A DNA stretch of 64,000 nt, from contig NZ_CP072877.1 of NCBI RefSeq assembly GCF_017968845.1, positions 248,001 through 312,000 of the forward strand, in the 5' to 3' direction. This document shows positions 54,190 to 64,000 of the stretch, piece after piece. The DNA comes from Microbacterium sp. NIBRBAC000506063. GTDB taxonomy: Bacteria > Actinomycetota > Actinomycetes > Actinomycetales > Microbacteriaceae. How positions within the stretch are numbered: position 1 is the stretch's first letter; each line of letters starts with the position of its first letter. The notes below the pieces were generated by a model. It was not told where the DNA came from and did not search any database. It was given only the letters and a program-made list of their open reading frames with translations. Both the position numbers and the translations under genes were made by a program.

Positions 54190-54225
54190 CCGTCCATTGT
54201 CGTGCCCACGGAGGATAATCGGGTA

Positions 54226-54953
54226 ATGCCCACCTATCGAGACGAAGCGGTGATCCTGCGCACCCACAAGCTGGGTGAGGCGGATCGCATCGTCATGATG
54301 CTCTCGCGCCGTCACGGCAAGATCCGTGCCGTCGCCAAGGGCGTGCGGCGCACCTCCTCGAAGTTCGGGGCGCGGCTGGAGCCGTTCATGGTCGCCGATG
54401 TGCAGCTGTACGAGGGGCGTTCGCTCGATGTCGTGCAGCAGGCCGAATCGCTCGGGTCGTACGGGGCGGCGATCGCCGCCCACTACGATCGCTACACCGC
54501 CGCGCACGCCATGGTCGAGACCGCCGACAGATTGAGCGATGCCGAGGCGACGCGCGAGCAGTATCTGCTGCTCGTCGGCGGTCTCCGTGCGCTCTCGCAG
54601 GGCGAGCATGCCGCGCGCAGCATCCTGGACTCCTATCTCCTGCGCGTCATGTCGCTGTCGGGATGGGCGCCGTCTCTGCACGACTGCGCCCGCTGCGCCG
54701 CCCGGGGCCCCACAACTCCTTCGTCGCCCAGCTCGGCGGGATCGTGTGTGCCTCCTGCGCGCCACCGGGCAGCGCCCGGGTCGCTCCGGGCACGCTCGCT
54801 CTCCTGCATGCGCTGCTCCGCGGCGAGTGGGCGGTCATCGATGAGGCGCAGGAGTCGGATGCCGCATCCGCCTCGGGCCTCATCGGCGCCTATGCGCAGT
54901 ACCATCTGGAACGCGGCATCCGGTCTCTGTCGCATGTGGAGGGAACGCGGTGA
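54226..54953 (+). CDS. recO: DNA repair protein RecO, one frame break
   Basis: About 242 residues. The N-terminal OB fold is '[20 protein letters not shown]', followed by '[20 protein letters not shown]'; the C-terminal zinc ribbon has 'CARCA' and, after the break, 'CASCAPPG'. RecO helps load RecA at gaps. The frame changes at about 54707 in CCCGGGGCCCC. It overlaps uppS by four bases (GTGA). Confidence 0.93.
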
Positions 54954-55745
54954 CGCCCAAGCCGTACACGCACAAGGATGCGGTGCCCTATCGTCCGCTG
55001 GACTGGACGGGGCTGCATCCGCCGGCGTTCCCGGCGGTTCCCGCGCATGTCGCGATCGTCATGGACGGCAACGGCCGCTGGGCGAACAAGCGCGGACTCA
55101 CGCGGATCGAGGGCACAAGGCGGGGGAGGAGGTCCTGCTCGACGTCGTCGCCGGAGCCATCCAGGCCGGGGTCACGCACCTGTCGGTGTACGCCTTCTCG
55201 ACCGAGAACTGGGCACGGTCGCCCGAAGAGGTGCGCTTCCTCATGGGCTACAACCGCGACGTGCTGCACCGCCGCCGCGATCAGCTCAACGAGTGGGGGT
55301 GCGCATCCGCTGGGCCGGGCGCACGCCGCGGCTCTGGCGTTCGGTGATCAAAGAACTGCGGATCGCCGAAGATCTCACCCGCGACAACGACGTGCTGACG
55401 CTGACGATGTGCATCAACTACGGCGGGCGCAACGAGATCGTCGATGCGGTGCGCGCGATCGCCGAAGACGTGCGGGCCGGGCGGGTCAAGCCCCAGGCGA
55501 TCACCGAGCGGATGCTGCGCCGTCACCTCTACATCCCCGACATGCCCGACGTCGACCTGTTCCTGCGCAGCTCGGGGGAGCAGCGCACCTCCAACTTCCT
55601 GCTGTGGCAGTCCGCCTACGCCGAGATGGTGTTCCTCGACACGCTGTGGCCCGATTTCTCCCGCACCGAGCTGTGGCGGGCGATCGAGATCTACCTCTCG
55701 CGCGACCGCCGCTTCGGCGGCGCCGTGGATGCGCCCGAGGCGTGA
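54950..55745 (+). CDS. uppS: Isoprenyl transferase (undecaprenyl diphosphate synthase type), two frame breaks
   Basis: About 266 residues. The catalytic '[17 protein letters not shown]' carries the Asp of cis-prenyltransferases, '[15 protein letters not shown]' is in the middle, and the C-terminal '[19 protein letters not shown]' and 'FLDTLWPDF' complete the family set. It makes the polyprenyl carrier lipid for cell-wall synthesis. Frame breaks at about 55115 and about 55300 are single missing bases. The GTG start overlaps recO. Confidence 0.94.
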
Positions 55746-55749
55746 GCCC

Positions 55750-55850
55750 GCCCGACTCGCGGACATCCGCCCGTTCTGCGGACGAACACGCGACATCCGT
55801 CCGCGAATCGGGCACCTGTCCGCAGATCGGGCGCGACTCGGAGGAATAGA
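55750..55850. repeat. Local inverted/direct repeats of GCGGACATCCG type
   Basis: Within about 100 bases after uppS, GCGGACATCCGCCCG, GCGACATCCGTCCGCG and CTGTCCGCAGATCGGGCG recur with matching arms in both directions. It could fold as a strong hairpin after uppS and act as a terminator. No gene. Confidence 0.45.
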
Positions 55851-55877
55851 CGCGAAGCGGATGCCGTTGTCCTCAGT

Positions 55878-56584
55878 GTGAGCGAACCCATCTCTATCGA
55901 CATCTGGTCCGACATCGCCTGCCCATGGTGCTACATCGGCAAGCGCAACCTCGAAGAAGGGCTCGCAGCCACCGCGGGTGATGACGACGCTCCGCAGGTC
56001 ACGGTGACCTTCCACTCCTACGAGCTCTCGCCCGACACCCCGGTCGACTTCGAGGGCGACGAGGTCGACTTCCTCGCCACCCACAAGGGCATGCCGCGAG
56101 AGCAGGTGCAGCAGATGCTCGAGCGCGTCACCGGCGTCGCGAAGAACGCCGGGCTGGAGTACCGCTTCGACATCCTCCAGCACACCAACACCGTCAAGGC
56201 GCACGAGCTCCTCCACCACGCGAAGGCGAAGGGCGTGCAGCAGGAGGTGGCCGAACGCCTCATGGCGGCGTACTTCACCGAGGGCAAGCACGTGGGACGC
56301 ATCGACGACCTCGTCGAGCTCGCGGCATCCGTCGGTCTGGAGTCCGAAGAGACGCGCGAGGCACTGGAGTCCGCCCGCTATCTGCCGGCCGTGCGCCAGG
56401 ATCAGGCGCAGGCGCAGGCCTACGGCATCCAGGGGTGCCGTTCTTCGTGATCGACGGCAAGTACGGCATCAGCGGCGCGCAGCCGGCGGAGACGTTCTCG
56501 AACGTGCTCCGCGACGTCTGGGCCAAGCGCGGCGCCGAGGCCGTCGAAGACGATGAGCCGGCCGCGGAGGGCGTCAGCGCCTAA
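55878..56584 (+). CDS. DsbA/FrnE-like thioredoxin-fold oxidoreductase, one frame break
   Basis: About 235 residues. 'IWSDIACPWCYIGKRNL' at the N-terminus carries the CPWC redox motif followed by the FrnE-type continuation; a helical insertion is followed by the cis-Pro 'GVPFFVIDGKYGISGAQP' after the break at about 56434 (CAGGGGTGC, one G missing). No signal peptide, so it is cytosolic. Its stop overlaps that of the glutathione peroxidase gene tail to tail. Confidence 0.9.
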
Positions 56585-57074
56585 CCGGCGAGCGCCTTCT
56601 CGATCGCCGCGACGATCTCGGGGGAGTCGGGCTTCTGCTTCGGGCGGAAGCGCTGGACCGAACCGTCCGGGCCGACGAGGAACTTCTCGAAGTTCCACTC
56701 GACCCGGCCCCCGAGCCACCGGCATCCGGCGTCTCCTTGAGGGCCTTGTAGAGCGGGGCGGCGTTCTTGCCGTTGACCTTCACCTTGTCGTTCACCGGGA
56801 ACGTCACACCGTAGGTGGCCGAGCAGAACTCCAGGATCTTCTCGATCGATCCGGGCTCTTGCCCCATGAACTGGTTGCAGGGGAAGCCGACGACGGTGAA
56901 GCCGCGGTCGCCGTAGGTGCGCTGGAGCTCCTCCAGCTGCGCGTACTGCGGCGTCAGCCCGCACTTGGAGGCGACGTTGACGACCAGGACGACGTCTGCG
57001 CCGTAGTCGGCGAGCGTCTTCTCCTCGCCTGCGGCGTCGGTGAACGGGATGCTGCGAACGTCGTTTTCTGCCAT
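56581..57074 (-). CDS. Glutathione peroxidase family protein, one frame break
   Basis: About 164 residues. The active-site region 'VVNVASKCGLTPQYAQL' carries the redox Cys, 'VGFPCNQFMGQEPG' the Gln and resolving-Cys region, and 'WNFEKFLVGPDG' the Trp-Asn pair. In actinobacteria such enzymes usually take electrons from thioredoxin or mycothiol rather than glutathione. The frame changes at about 56708 ('KETPDAGG' to 'RVEWNFEKF'). Start ATG 57074. Confidence 0.93.
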
Positions 57075-57134
57075 GTCCACAGCCTACGCGCGCGCAGACG
57101 CACAAGGGCCTGCGGGATGGGAGAATGGAGGGTG

Positions 57135-58303
57135 ATGACTCTCACCGCCACTCCCGCCCCCGCGCTGCGCATCGGCCCGCTCGACATCGACGTGCCGGTC
57201 GTCCTCGCGCCCATGGCGGGCATCACCAACACCGCCTTCCGGCGGCTGTGCCGGGAGTACGGCGCCGGCCTCTACGTCAGCGAGATGATCACCTCGCGCG
57301 CGCTCGTCGAGCGCAACGACACCACGATGCGCCTCATCCGCCATCACGAGAGCGAGACGCCGCGCTCGATCCAGCTCTACGGGGTCGACCCGAGGACGAT
57401 CGCCGAGGCCGTGCGCATCATCGTCGCCGAGGACCACGCCGATCACATCGACCTGAACTTCGGCTGCCCCGTGCCAAGGTGACGCGCAAGGCGGAGGAGC
57501 GGCCCTGCCGTGGAAGTCGACGCTCTTCGCCGAGATCGTCACCGAGGCGGTGAAGGCCGCCGAAGACGTGCCGCTCACGGTCAAGATGCGCAAGGGCATC
57601 GACCCCGAGCATCTGACCTTCCTCGAGGCCGGTCGCGCCGCAGAGGATGCCGGTGCCGCCGCCGTCGCTCTCCATGCCCGCACGGCGAGCGAGTTCTACT
57701 CCGGTCACGCCGACTGGAACGCGATCGGTGAGCTCAAGCAGGCCGTCACGAGCATCCCCGTGCTCGGCAACGGCGACATCTGGTCGGCGGCCGACGCCGT
57801 GCGCATGATGGCCGAGACCGACTGCGACGGCGTCGTCGTCGGGCGCGGGTGCCTCGGGCGCCCCTGGCTGTTCGGCGAGCTGGCCTCCGCCTTCGGCCCT
57901 TCGACGGGCTCAGGGGCCGCCACGGTGGCCGTCGACGCGACCCTCGGGTTCGTCGCCCAGGCTCTGCGTCGGCACGCGGAGCTGCTCGTGGAGTTCTTCG
58001 AGGACGAGGACCGCGGATGCCGCGACATCCGCAAGCACGTCGCCTGGTACTTCAAGGGCTACCCGGTCGGCGGCGACATCCGCACGCGACTGGCGACGGT
58101 GTCGAGCCTGGCCGAGATGGACGAGCTGCTCGCACTGCTGGACCACGACGCCCCTATCCTGGTGCTGACGCCGAAGGGCAGCGCGGCCGCGCCGGGCGCC
58201 CGAAGCGGCCGGCTCTTCCGGATCGCTGGCTGGAGTCCCGCGAGCTGGAGGCATCGGCGACCGAGATGCTCCGCGGCGCGGAGATCGAGAACAATGGGGA
58301 TAG
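57135..58303 (+). CDS. dusB: tRNA-dihydrouridine synthase DusB, several frame breaks
   Basis: About 390 residues. The FMN barrel has 'VVLAPMAGITNTAFRRLC', 'IQLYGVDP', 'HIDLNFGCPVPKVTRKGGG' (catalytic Cys) and 'DGVVVGRGCLGRPWLF'. It reduces uridine to dihydrouridine in tRNA. Frame breaks lie at about 57475 and 57492 (CCC and GGG runs) and about 58198. A possible missing G near 58298 would end the gene at TAG 58301-58303; without it the frame runs to 58349, overlapping dgt. A peptide from a dispersed repeat (PSTGSGAA) is inserted near residue 255. Confidence 0.92.
57897..57918 (+). repeat. In-frame dispersed repeat inside dusB
   Basis: CCCTTCGACGGGCTCAGGGG lies in frame and encodes the extra peptide PSTGSG in DusB, between 'ELASAFG' and 'ATVAVDATLG'. 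One base differs from the era copy. Confidence 0.72.
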
Positions 58304-58345
58304 GGCGCTTCGACTCGTGTCGATCGCTCAGGAACCGAGGAGATC

Positions 58346-59649
58346 ATGACCGACGGATACGACGCCGAGGACACCCGGCGCTTCTTCGTCGAGACGCATA
58401 GATCCGAGCGCGACGACTTCTCTCGCGATCGCGCCCGCGTGCTGCACTCGGCGGCCCTGCGGCGCCTGGCGGCCAAGACCCAGGTGCTGAGCCCCGCGAA
58501 CCCCGTCGACTTCGCCCGCAACCGCCTCACGCACTCGCTCGAGGTCGCCCAGGTGGGCCGTGAGCTCGCCGGTCAGCTGCGGCTCTCGCCCGACATCGTC
58601 GACACCGCCTGTCTCAGCCACGATCTGGGGCATCCGCCCTTCGGACACAACGGCGAACGCGCGCTCAACGAGTGGGCCGAGGACATCGGCGGCTTCGAGG
58701 GGAATGCGCAGAGCCTGCGCATCCTCGTCCGGCTGGAGCCGAAGATCTTCGACGCCGAGGGCGTCTCGCACGGCCTCAACCTCACCCGCGCCAGCCTGGA
58801 TGCGGTGTGCAAGTACCCCTGGACCGCGGAGCATCCTCTGGCCGATCCGGGCGGACGCCTGAAGTTCGGCGTGTACCCCGACGACGAGCCGGTCTTCGAG
58901 TGGATGCGGCAGGGTGCACCGGGACGCGTGCGCTGCATCGAGGCGGAGGTCATGGACCTCTCCGACGACATCGCCTACTCGGTGCACGACTTCGAGGACG
59001 CCGTCACCAACGGCTATCTGGATCCGGCACGTCTGACCGACCCGCCGAGCACGAGGCGTTGCTGAACGCGATCCAGAGCTGGGTGGGCTTCGACTTCACC
59101 CGTGAAGAGCTCGAGGAAGGGCTCTTCCGTCTCTCGCGCCTTCCCACCTGGGTGTCGTCGTTCGACAGCACCCGCCGGGACCTCGCGCAGCTGAAGAACC
59201 TCACCTCCGACCTCATCGGCCGTTTCGCGCGGGCGGCGACGACCGCGACGAAGGACGCGTACCCGGGGGAGCAGCTCACCCGCTACCGCGCCCATGTGGT
59301 CGTCCCGCGGGTCGTCGAGACCGAGATCGCGGTGCTCAAGGGCGTGATCGGCGCGGTGGTCGTCTCGATCGACGGCCGCAAGGAGCTCTACCGCGAGCAG
59401 CGCCAGGTGCTCAAGCGACTCGCGACGGCGCTATGGGAGCGAGGGCCGGAGGCGCTCGACCCCGCCTTCGCGGTCGACTTCCGCGCTGCAGGATCGGATG
59501 CCGCACGCCGCCGTGTCGTCGTCGACCAGGTCGCGAGCCTGACCGACCAGGTGGCGCTCGCCTGGCACCATCGCTTCGTCGGCGAGGTCGACGCCGCCTC
59601 GATCGGCGTCTGGTCGCCGATGGCGCCGCGCCCCGTGGAGATCGCCTGA
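58346..59649 (+). CDS. dgt: Deoxyguanosinetriphosphate triphosphohydrolase-like protein, one frame break
   Basis: About 434 residues of the HD superfamily. Metal-binding His and Asp are visible in '[17 protein letters not shown]' and '[19 protein letters not shown]', with '[17 protein letters not shown]' further on. It hydrolyses dGTP or related dNTPs to the nucleoside and triphosphate. The frame changes at about 59043 ('LTDPP' to '[10 protein letters not shown]'). Stop overlaps the dnaG start by one base. Confidence 0.92.
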
Positions 59650-61505
59650 TGGCCCGCATCCGCCAGGCCGACGTCGACGAAGTCAAGGCCCGCACCAACA
59701 TCGCCGACATCGTCGGCGACCGGGTGTCGCTCAAGTCGGCGGGCGTGGGCTCCCTCAAGGGCCTGTGCCCCTTCCACGACGAGAAGAGCCCGAGCTTCCA
59801 CGTGCGCCCGCAGGTCGGCTACTACCACTGCTTCGGCTGCGGGGAATCGGGCGACGTCTACTCCTTCCTGCAGGCGATGGACCATGTGACCTTCGCCGAG
59901 GCGGTGGAGCGCCTGGCCGGGCGCATCGGCTATCAGCTGCACTACGAAGACGGGGGAGCGGCACCCGAGACGAGCGGGCGCAGCCGGCTCTTCGCCGCGA
60001 ACACGGCCGCCGCGGAGTTCTTCCGCGAGCAGCTCCTTTCGCCCGAGGCCGAGATCGCCCGCAGGTTCCTCGGCGAGCGGGGCTTCGACGCGGGCGCGGC
60101 CGCCCACTTCGGGGTCGGATTCGCCCCGCGCGGCTGGGAGGGCTTGATCAAGGCGCTCACGGCCAAGGGTTTCACCCGTGACGAGCTCAGCGCCGCGGGC
60201 CTGGTCTCCACGGGTCAGCGGGGTGTCTACGACCGCTTCCGCGGACGGCTGGTCTGGCCGATCCGCGATGTGACGGGTCAGACGATCGGCTTCGGCGCCC
60301 GCAAGCTCTTCGACGACGATCAGGGGCCGAAGTACCTCAACACGCCCGAGACGCCGATCTACAAGAAGAACCAGGTGCTCTACGGGCTCGATCTCGCTAA
60401 GCGCGACATCGCCCGCGGCGACCCTCGTCGCGTGGTCGTCGTGGAGGGGTACACCGATGTCATGGCCTGCCACCTCGCGGGTGTGACCACGGCGATCGCC
60501 ACCTGCGGCACGGCCTTCGGTGCCGAGCACATCAAAGTGCTCCGTCGCGTCATGGGTGACGACTCCGGCTCCGGCGAGGTGGTCTTCACCTTCGACGGCG
60601 ACGAGGCCGGGCAGAAGGCGGCGCTGCGCGCCTTCAGCGAAGACAACCGCTTCAACGCGCAGACCTTCGTCGCGGTCGCCCCCGACGGACTCGATCCCTG
60701 CGACATGCGGCTCCAGCGTGGCGACGCCGCCGTGCGCGGGCTCCTGGAGCAGAAGGTGCCGCTGTTCGAGTTCGCGATCGACCGCCGGCTCGACGGCTTC
60801 GACCTCGCGACCGTCGAGGGCCAGGTCGGCGCACTGCGCGCCGCCGCCCCCATCGTCGCCGAGATCCGCGATCGGTTGATCCGGCCCGGCTATGAACGGG
60901 TGCTCGCGCGCCGCCTCGGCATGGACCCGACCGTCGTGCACGCCGAGGTCGAGCGCGCCGCCCGCGGCGGGGGAAAGCCGCCGCAACGGTTCGAGCAGCC
61001 GGTGCCCGAACCCTCGGATGCCGGAGAGGGCGCCCCGGTGATCAGCATGGCGACGCTGCCTCGCAACGCCGACACCGCCGTGGAACGCGACGCGCTCATC
61101 GGCGCGCTGCAGTACGGCCATCAGGTCGACCAGGAGCTTCTCGCCCGCGCGCTGGGCGGCCCCTTCCGCCATCCCGCGCTCGAGGCGGTGCGCGAGGCGG
61201 TGCTCGCGGCATCCGATCGCACCCGCCCGGGATGGTCGATGAACGCGATTCAGGTCGTGCGCGAGCCCTACCGGAAGCTCGCCGGCGAGCTGCTCATGGC
61301 CAGTTTCCCTGCGAAGGACGAGGAGGGCGCCGTGGCCTCGGTCACCGGGCTCGCCCGGCGCCTCATCACCCGCGATCTCGATCGGGAGAAGAACGAGCTG
61401 CTGGGCGCGGTGCAGCGGGTGCCGGCCGACTCCGACGGCGGGCGCGCGCTGCGAATGCGGCTGCGCGATCTCGACGCGGAACGGCAGCGCTTCGTCGAGT
61501 CCTGA
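59649..61505 (+). CDS. dnaG: DNA primase
   Basis: The 618-residue primase makes RNA primers at the replication fork. The CHC2 zinc domain is at the N-terminus ('[14 protein letters not shown]' and '[16 protein letters not shown]'). The TOPRIM core has '[14 protein letters not shown]' and '[17 protein letters not shown]', and the C-terminal DnaB-interaction region is the final third. Start ATG 59649 is coupled to dgt. Frame intact over 1.85 kb. Confidence 0.97.
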   Translation: MARIRQADVDEVKARTNIADIVGDRVSLKSAGVGSLKGLCPFHDEKSPSFHVRPQVGYYHCFGCGESGDVYSFLQAMDHVTFAEAVERLAGRIGYQLHYEDGGAAPETSGRSRLFAANTAAAEFFREQLLSPEAEIARRFLGERGFDAGAAAHFGVGFAPRGWEGLIKALTAKGFTRDELSAAGLVSTGQRGVYDRFRGRLVWPIRDVTGQTIGFGARKLFDDDQGPKYLNTPETPIYKKNQVLYGLDLAKRDIARGDPRRVVVVEGYTDVMACHLAGVTTAIATCGTAFGAEHIKVLRRVMGDDSGSGEVVFTFDGDEAGQKAALRAFSEDNRFNAQTFVAVAPDGLDPCDMRLQRGDAAVRGLLEQKVPLFEFAIDRRLDGFDLATVEGQVGALRAAAPIVAEIRDRLIRPGYERVLARRLGMDPTVVHAEVERAARGGGKPPQRFEQPVPEPSDAGEGAPVISMATLPRNADTAVERDALIGALQYGHQVDQELLARALGGPFRHPALEAVREAVLAASDRTRPGWSMNAIQVVREPYRKLAGELLMASFPAKDEEGAVASVTGLARRLITRDLDREKNELLGAVQRVPADSDGGRALRMRLRDLDAERQRFVES

Positions 61506-61540
61506 GCACCACGGCGGCACTCGTCCGGCAGGATGGACAT

Positions 61541-62314
61541 ATGGCTCGCAGGGAATCCTCGTACGCGGTCGAGAGCATCGACCTGGTGATCGATCGCGTC
61601 GGGCAGGGCGGACCCACGCGTGCCGTCGACGGTGTGAGCTTCCAGCTCGCGGCCGGTGGGCTCATCTGCGTGACCGGGCCGACCGGGTCGGGCAAGACGA
61701 CGCTCGTGGAGGCACTGGCGGCATCCGGTGAATCGAGCGTGCGGGTCGTGGGCGGTCAGGCCTACGTCGATGGGATCTCCGTGCGCCGGCCGGGCAGGAA
61801 GCGACGCCTTCTCTCCTACGTCACCGGGTACGTCGCGCAGGGCGCGGGCGCGATTCTCAAGCCGCAGTTCACGGCGGGGGAGATCATCGCCGAGCCCATC
61901 CTCTCCCGGCAGCGCCGGGTCAACACCAAGGCCCTGCAGATCCGGATCGCGACGCTCCTGGACGAACTGCACCTTCCGCTCGGGGCGGCCTCGAAGTACC
62001 CCTATGAGCTGAGCGCCGGGATGCGGCAGCGCATCGCCATCGCGCGTGCCCTCGTTCTGGAGCCGCGGGTGTTCATCGCCGACGAGCCGCTGGCCAATCT
62101 TGACGTGGAGGTCAGACGCGTCGTCTTCGACGCGATCACCCGCCGGCGCACGGAAGCGCACATGGGCGCGCTCCTGGTGACCAACAACGCCGCGTTCATC
62201 CGCGAGCTCGGCGCCGAGACGCTCATGCTGCGCGGCGGCCATGTGGTCGCGCGCGGCATCGGCAGCGAGCTGGACTGGTCGCCGAACGCGGAGGCCGATC
62301 AGTGGCTGCGGTGA
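61541..62314 (+). CDS. ABC transporter ATP-binding protein
   Basis: The 257-residue ATPase has Walker A 'VTGPTGSGKTTLVEAL' near residue 48, Q-loop region 'VTGYVAQGAGAIL', the signature-like 'YPYELSAGMRQRIAIARAL' and Walker B 'RVFIADEPLANLDVEV'. The pattern resembles oligopeptide/nickel-type importer ATPases. No permease gene is adjacent, so its partner is unknown. 36 bases after dnaG on the same strand. Confidence 0.85.
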   Translation: MARRESSYAVESIDLVIDRVGQGGPTRAVDGVSFQLAAGGLICVTGPTGSGKTTLVEALAASGESSVRVVGGQAYVDGISVRRPGRKRRLLSYVTGYVAQGAGAILKPQFTAGEIIAEPILSRQRRVNTKALQIRIATLLDELHLPLGAASKYPYELSAGMRQRIAIARALVLEPRVFIADEPLANLDVEVRRVVFDAITRRRTEAHMGALLVTNNAAFIRELGAETLMLRGGHVVARGIGSELDWSPNAEADQWLR

Positions 62315-62389
62315 GCAGTCCCAGGGTGTCATTCGCACCCCGCAGAATTTGCTAAGCTATTCGAGTTGCCCGCGCAGCGCGCGGCACAT

Positions 62390-62462
62390 TCCCCGATAGC
62401 TCAATTGGCAGAGCAGCCGGCTGTTAACCGGCAGGTTGTTGGTTCGAGTCCAACTCGGGGAG
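62390..62462 (+). tRNA. tRNA-Asn (anticodon GTT)
   Basis: Acceptor stem TCCCCGA pairs with TCGGGGA, discriminator G. The D arm TAGCTCAATTGGCAGAGCA, anticodon stem GCCGG/CCGGC with loop CTGTTAA (GTT, Asn), and T arm GTTGG-TTCGAGT-CCAAC are complete. A terminator follows 15 bases downstream. CCA is not encoded. Confidence 0.95.
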
Positions 62463-62476
62463 CGAGCATCGCTCCC

Positions 62477-62507
62477 ACTCCCTTGATTCTTCAAGGGAGT
62501 TTTTCTT
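62477..62507 (+). terminator. Intrinsic terminator after tRNA-Asn
   Basis: ACTCCCTTGA-TTCT-TCAAGGGAGT is a perfect 10-base stem with a 4-base loop, followed by TTTTCTTTG. Confidence 0.93.
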
Positions 62508-62558
62508 TGTGGTCGGTCAGCAACAGCGGCTCAGAGGGAGGACACTAGTATCGGGCTC

Positions 62559-63220
62559 ATGCCGAATCGTTCCCGCAAGATGGGTTGTGCTCTCGCTGGT
62601 GCGGCACTGGCCACCCTCGTGCTCGCAGGATGCGCCCCCGCCACCGACGCGCCCCGGGAGGACCCCTCTGCATCTCCCGCCCCGTCGGAGGTCGAGGCAG
62701 CGTCGACAACCGAAGACGGCTGCACGAGACCGGCGTGGATCGAACTCACGCCCGAGCGCGCGACCATCACTGGCGTCGTCGAAGACCAGGGCGAGCGCGA
62801 GTTCGCTCGGGGCACTGCCGATGTCAGGGAGGACGGCAAGATCACGTATACCGTCGCGCCGGGCGACGTCGACGACGTGATCGGTGAGCGATTCTGCATC
62901 AAGAACGGGAGAGCGATCTCCGCGCTGAACCACACGCGGACGATCCACCCCGACCAGGTGCTACGGCTCTACGCCAACCCCCACATTCGCTTCATCGACT
63001 ACTACATCCCGCACGATGCCCCGAGGGCTTCCTTCAGATTCCGTACCAGAACGCGATCGAGGCGATGGGGGCCGCGGCCGACGCAGACGACATCGAGGCA
63101 ATGCGCGCGATCTGGGCGGACACGCTCGCCGGCATGTTCACCGACCCGGCCGAGACCGCCGCGATCGAGCGTGCGCTCGACGCCGGCGACATCGACGTCC
63201 TCCAGCAGATGTTCTCGTAG
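62559..63220 (+). CDS. Putative lipoprotein, one frame break
   Basis: About 221 residues. 'MGCALAGAALATLVLAGC' is a lipobox signal peptide with the lipid-bearing Cys near residue 25; a Pro/Ser/Ala linker follows. The mature part has 'WIELTPERATITGVVED' and 'FIDYYIPHDAPEGFLQIPYQ', then a C-terminal helix rich in Ala and Asp ('DDIEAMRAIWADTLAGMF'). The frame changes at about 63021 (GCCCCGAGGG, one C missing); after that the uncorrected frame stays open to the window end and is not coding. Function unknown. Confidence 0.75.
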
Positions 63221-63233
63221 CGCCTCGCACCTC

Positions 63234-63877
63234 TCACTGAGCGGGAGTGGAGAAGGGTTCGGCTCCCAGACCTCGGAAGAGGAACTCCTGTATCTCCCGC
63301 GAGAGCGTCGTGAGATCGGCGTCGGTCGCATTCCTCGCCGAGGAGATCGTCAGGTCGAGCAGCCCTTCGACGATCGAGACGGCCGCATCGAGCGAGCTCG
63401 CCCGGAAGACGCCGGATTCGAGCCCTTCCCTAAGGATGGATCGCAGGAGGGCCGTGTCCTCCTCGTCGACCATCTGGTACAGGGGGACGCCGTCGACGCC
63501 ACGGTGCGAGAGCACGATGTCGAGCGCTGCGGCAACCTCCCAGCGATGCTCCAGGACATGGGTGAAATAGGTCTCGGCGTACGCACGCAGGCGATCGACC
63601 GGCTCGTGCGGCATGCATGCGGCCGCCTCCACTCGCGCTCCGAGCTCGCCGAAGACATCCTCGACGACGTGCAGCATGAGGGCGTCCTTCGACCCGAAGT
63701 AGTACACGAGCGCACTCTTGGCGACGCCGGCGCGACGGGCGATCTCGGCGAGCGAGGCGCCGTGGTAGCCGATCTCGTTGACCGTGGCGATCGCGCCCCG
63801 CAGGATCTGCGCGCGCCGCGCCGTCTCTGTGATGGTGGGGCGGTTCTGGTCGGCAGGCGGTGGTGGGGTGGGGTCAT
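63234..63877 (-). CDS. TetR family transcriptional regulator, one frame break
   Basis: About 215 residues. The N-terminal HTH is 'TARRAQILRGAIATVNEIGY' then 'SLAEIARRAGVAKSALVYYF', the TetR signature; the C-terminal ligand domain ends 'FLFRGLGAEPFSTPAQ'. The frame changes near 63866 (CCCACCCCACC), right after the start at 63877; one missing base restores 'MTPPPPADQNRPTITETA'. It likely regulates the gene upstream on the minus strand, whose stop lies five bases before its start. Confidence 0.85.
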
Positions 63878-63881
63878 GCGG

Positions 63882-64000
63882 TCACGCTCCCTTCGCTCTC
63901 GGCCCCGGCGGGATGAGGAACTCGTCGATGAGGCCGGGCGCGGCCTGCGCCGCGAAGGCGACGGCGTCGGATGCCGCGACGTCGGGCGCCTCGTACACCG
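63882..64000 (-). CDS. 3' end of a gene running off the window
   Basis: Only the last 38 residues are visible, ending 'APGLIDEFLIPPGPRAKGA' and a TGA stop at 63882-63884. No domain can be named. It is immediately upstream of the TetR gene, so probably in the same operon. Frame status cannot be judged from this much. Confidence 0.6.
   Translation of the reverse strand, partial: VYEAPDVAASDAVAFAAQAAPGLIDEFLIPPGPRAKGA

Noticed and set aside
59388..61520. A 710-residue minus-strand frame
   Set aside because: Antisense to dnaG and the end of dgt; no recognisable domain.
63021..64000. Plus-strand frame open from the lipoprotein gene to the window end
   Set aside because: It is the wrong frame after a one-base deletion in the lipoprotein gene and then runs antisense to the TetR gene.

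Overview
The window looks like the chromosome of a high-G+C actinobacterium of the Microbacteriaceae, most likely Microbacterium or a close relative. The evidence is the base composition, frequent GTG/TTG starts, and a conserved gene order running comEA-comEC-holA-rpsT-lepA-hemW-hrcA-dnaJ-rsmE-HIT-phoH-ybeY-CNNM-era-leuA-recO-uppS-dusB-dgt-dnaG. The genus assignment is inference from pattern, not from a search.

Layout. 1-10 kb: a secreted CAP/SH3 protein, tRNA-Ala, a flavoprotein oxidoreductase, a secreted family-3 glycosidase, two cytosolic genes on the minus strand, pabB and leuS. 10.1-27.8 kb: comEA, then comEC cut in two at the codons for its 'SHLTAVSGANCA' motif by a compositionally distinct island of about 14.7 kb (11471-26189). 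The island carries a zinc-ribbon protein, a TIR-domain protein, a membrane-anchored protein paired with a probable PD-(D/E)XK nuclease, a complete type I restriction-modification system (hsdM, hsdS, hsdR), a small HTH regulator, a DUF1643 protein, and on the minus strand a two-gene module (unknown soluble protein plus four-TM protein), a lipoprotein and a 53-residue membrane protein. It reads as a defence island. 27.8-47 kb: housekeeping genes (holA, rpsT, lepA, hemW, CIRCE-hrcA-dnaJ, rsmE, HIT, phoH, ybeY, CNNM, era), interrupted by a very large secreted nuclease/nucleotidase. 47-51.4 kb: a probable D-amino-acid / N-acyl-D-amino-acid catabolic cluster (PfkB kinase, PLP deaminase/aldolase, D-aminoacylase, RidA). 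51.4-53.3 kb: a leucine leader peptide with attenuator and leuA. 53.5-64 kb: TRIC channel, recO, uppS, DsbA-like protein, glutathione peroxidase, dusB, dgt, dnaG, an ABC ATPase, tRNA-Asn, a lipoprotein and a TetR regulator.

Two overall points matter for reading the annotation. First, around 20 conserved genes outside the island are broken by about forty single-base deletions, almost all inside runs of three or more G or C. These look like consensus sequencing errors, so those genes are given as one CDS each with the frame breaks noted. The lower-G+C island genes are intact. Second, two families of short dispersed repeats run through the chromosome: one sits in frame inside era, dusB and hemW, and the other supplies the stop codons of at least holA and a hydrolase gene.

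The most promising region for something undescribed is the comEC island. It has a candidate controller circuit for the type I R-M system (two matched 18-bp palindromes, one upstream of hsdM and one at the start of hsdR, plus a small HTH gene directly behind hsdR), a Zn-ribbon/TIR pair, a membrane-protein/nuclease pair, and a two-gene membrane module of unknown function.
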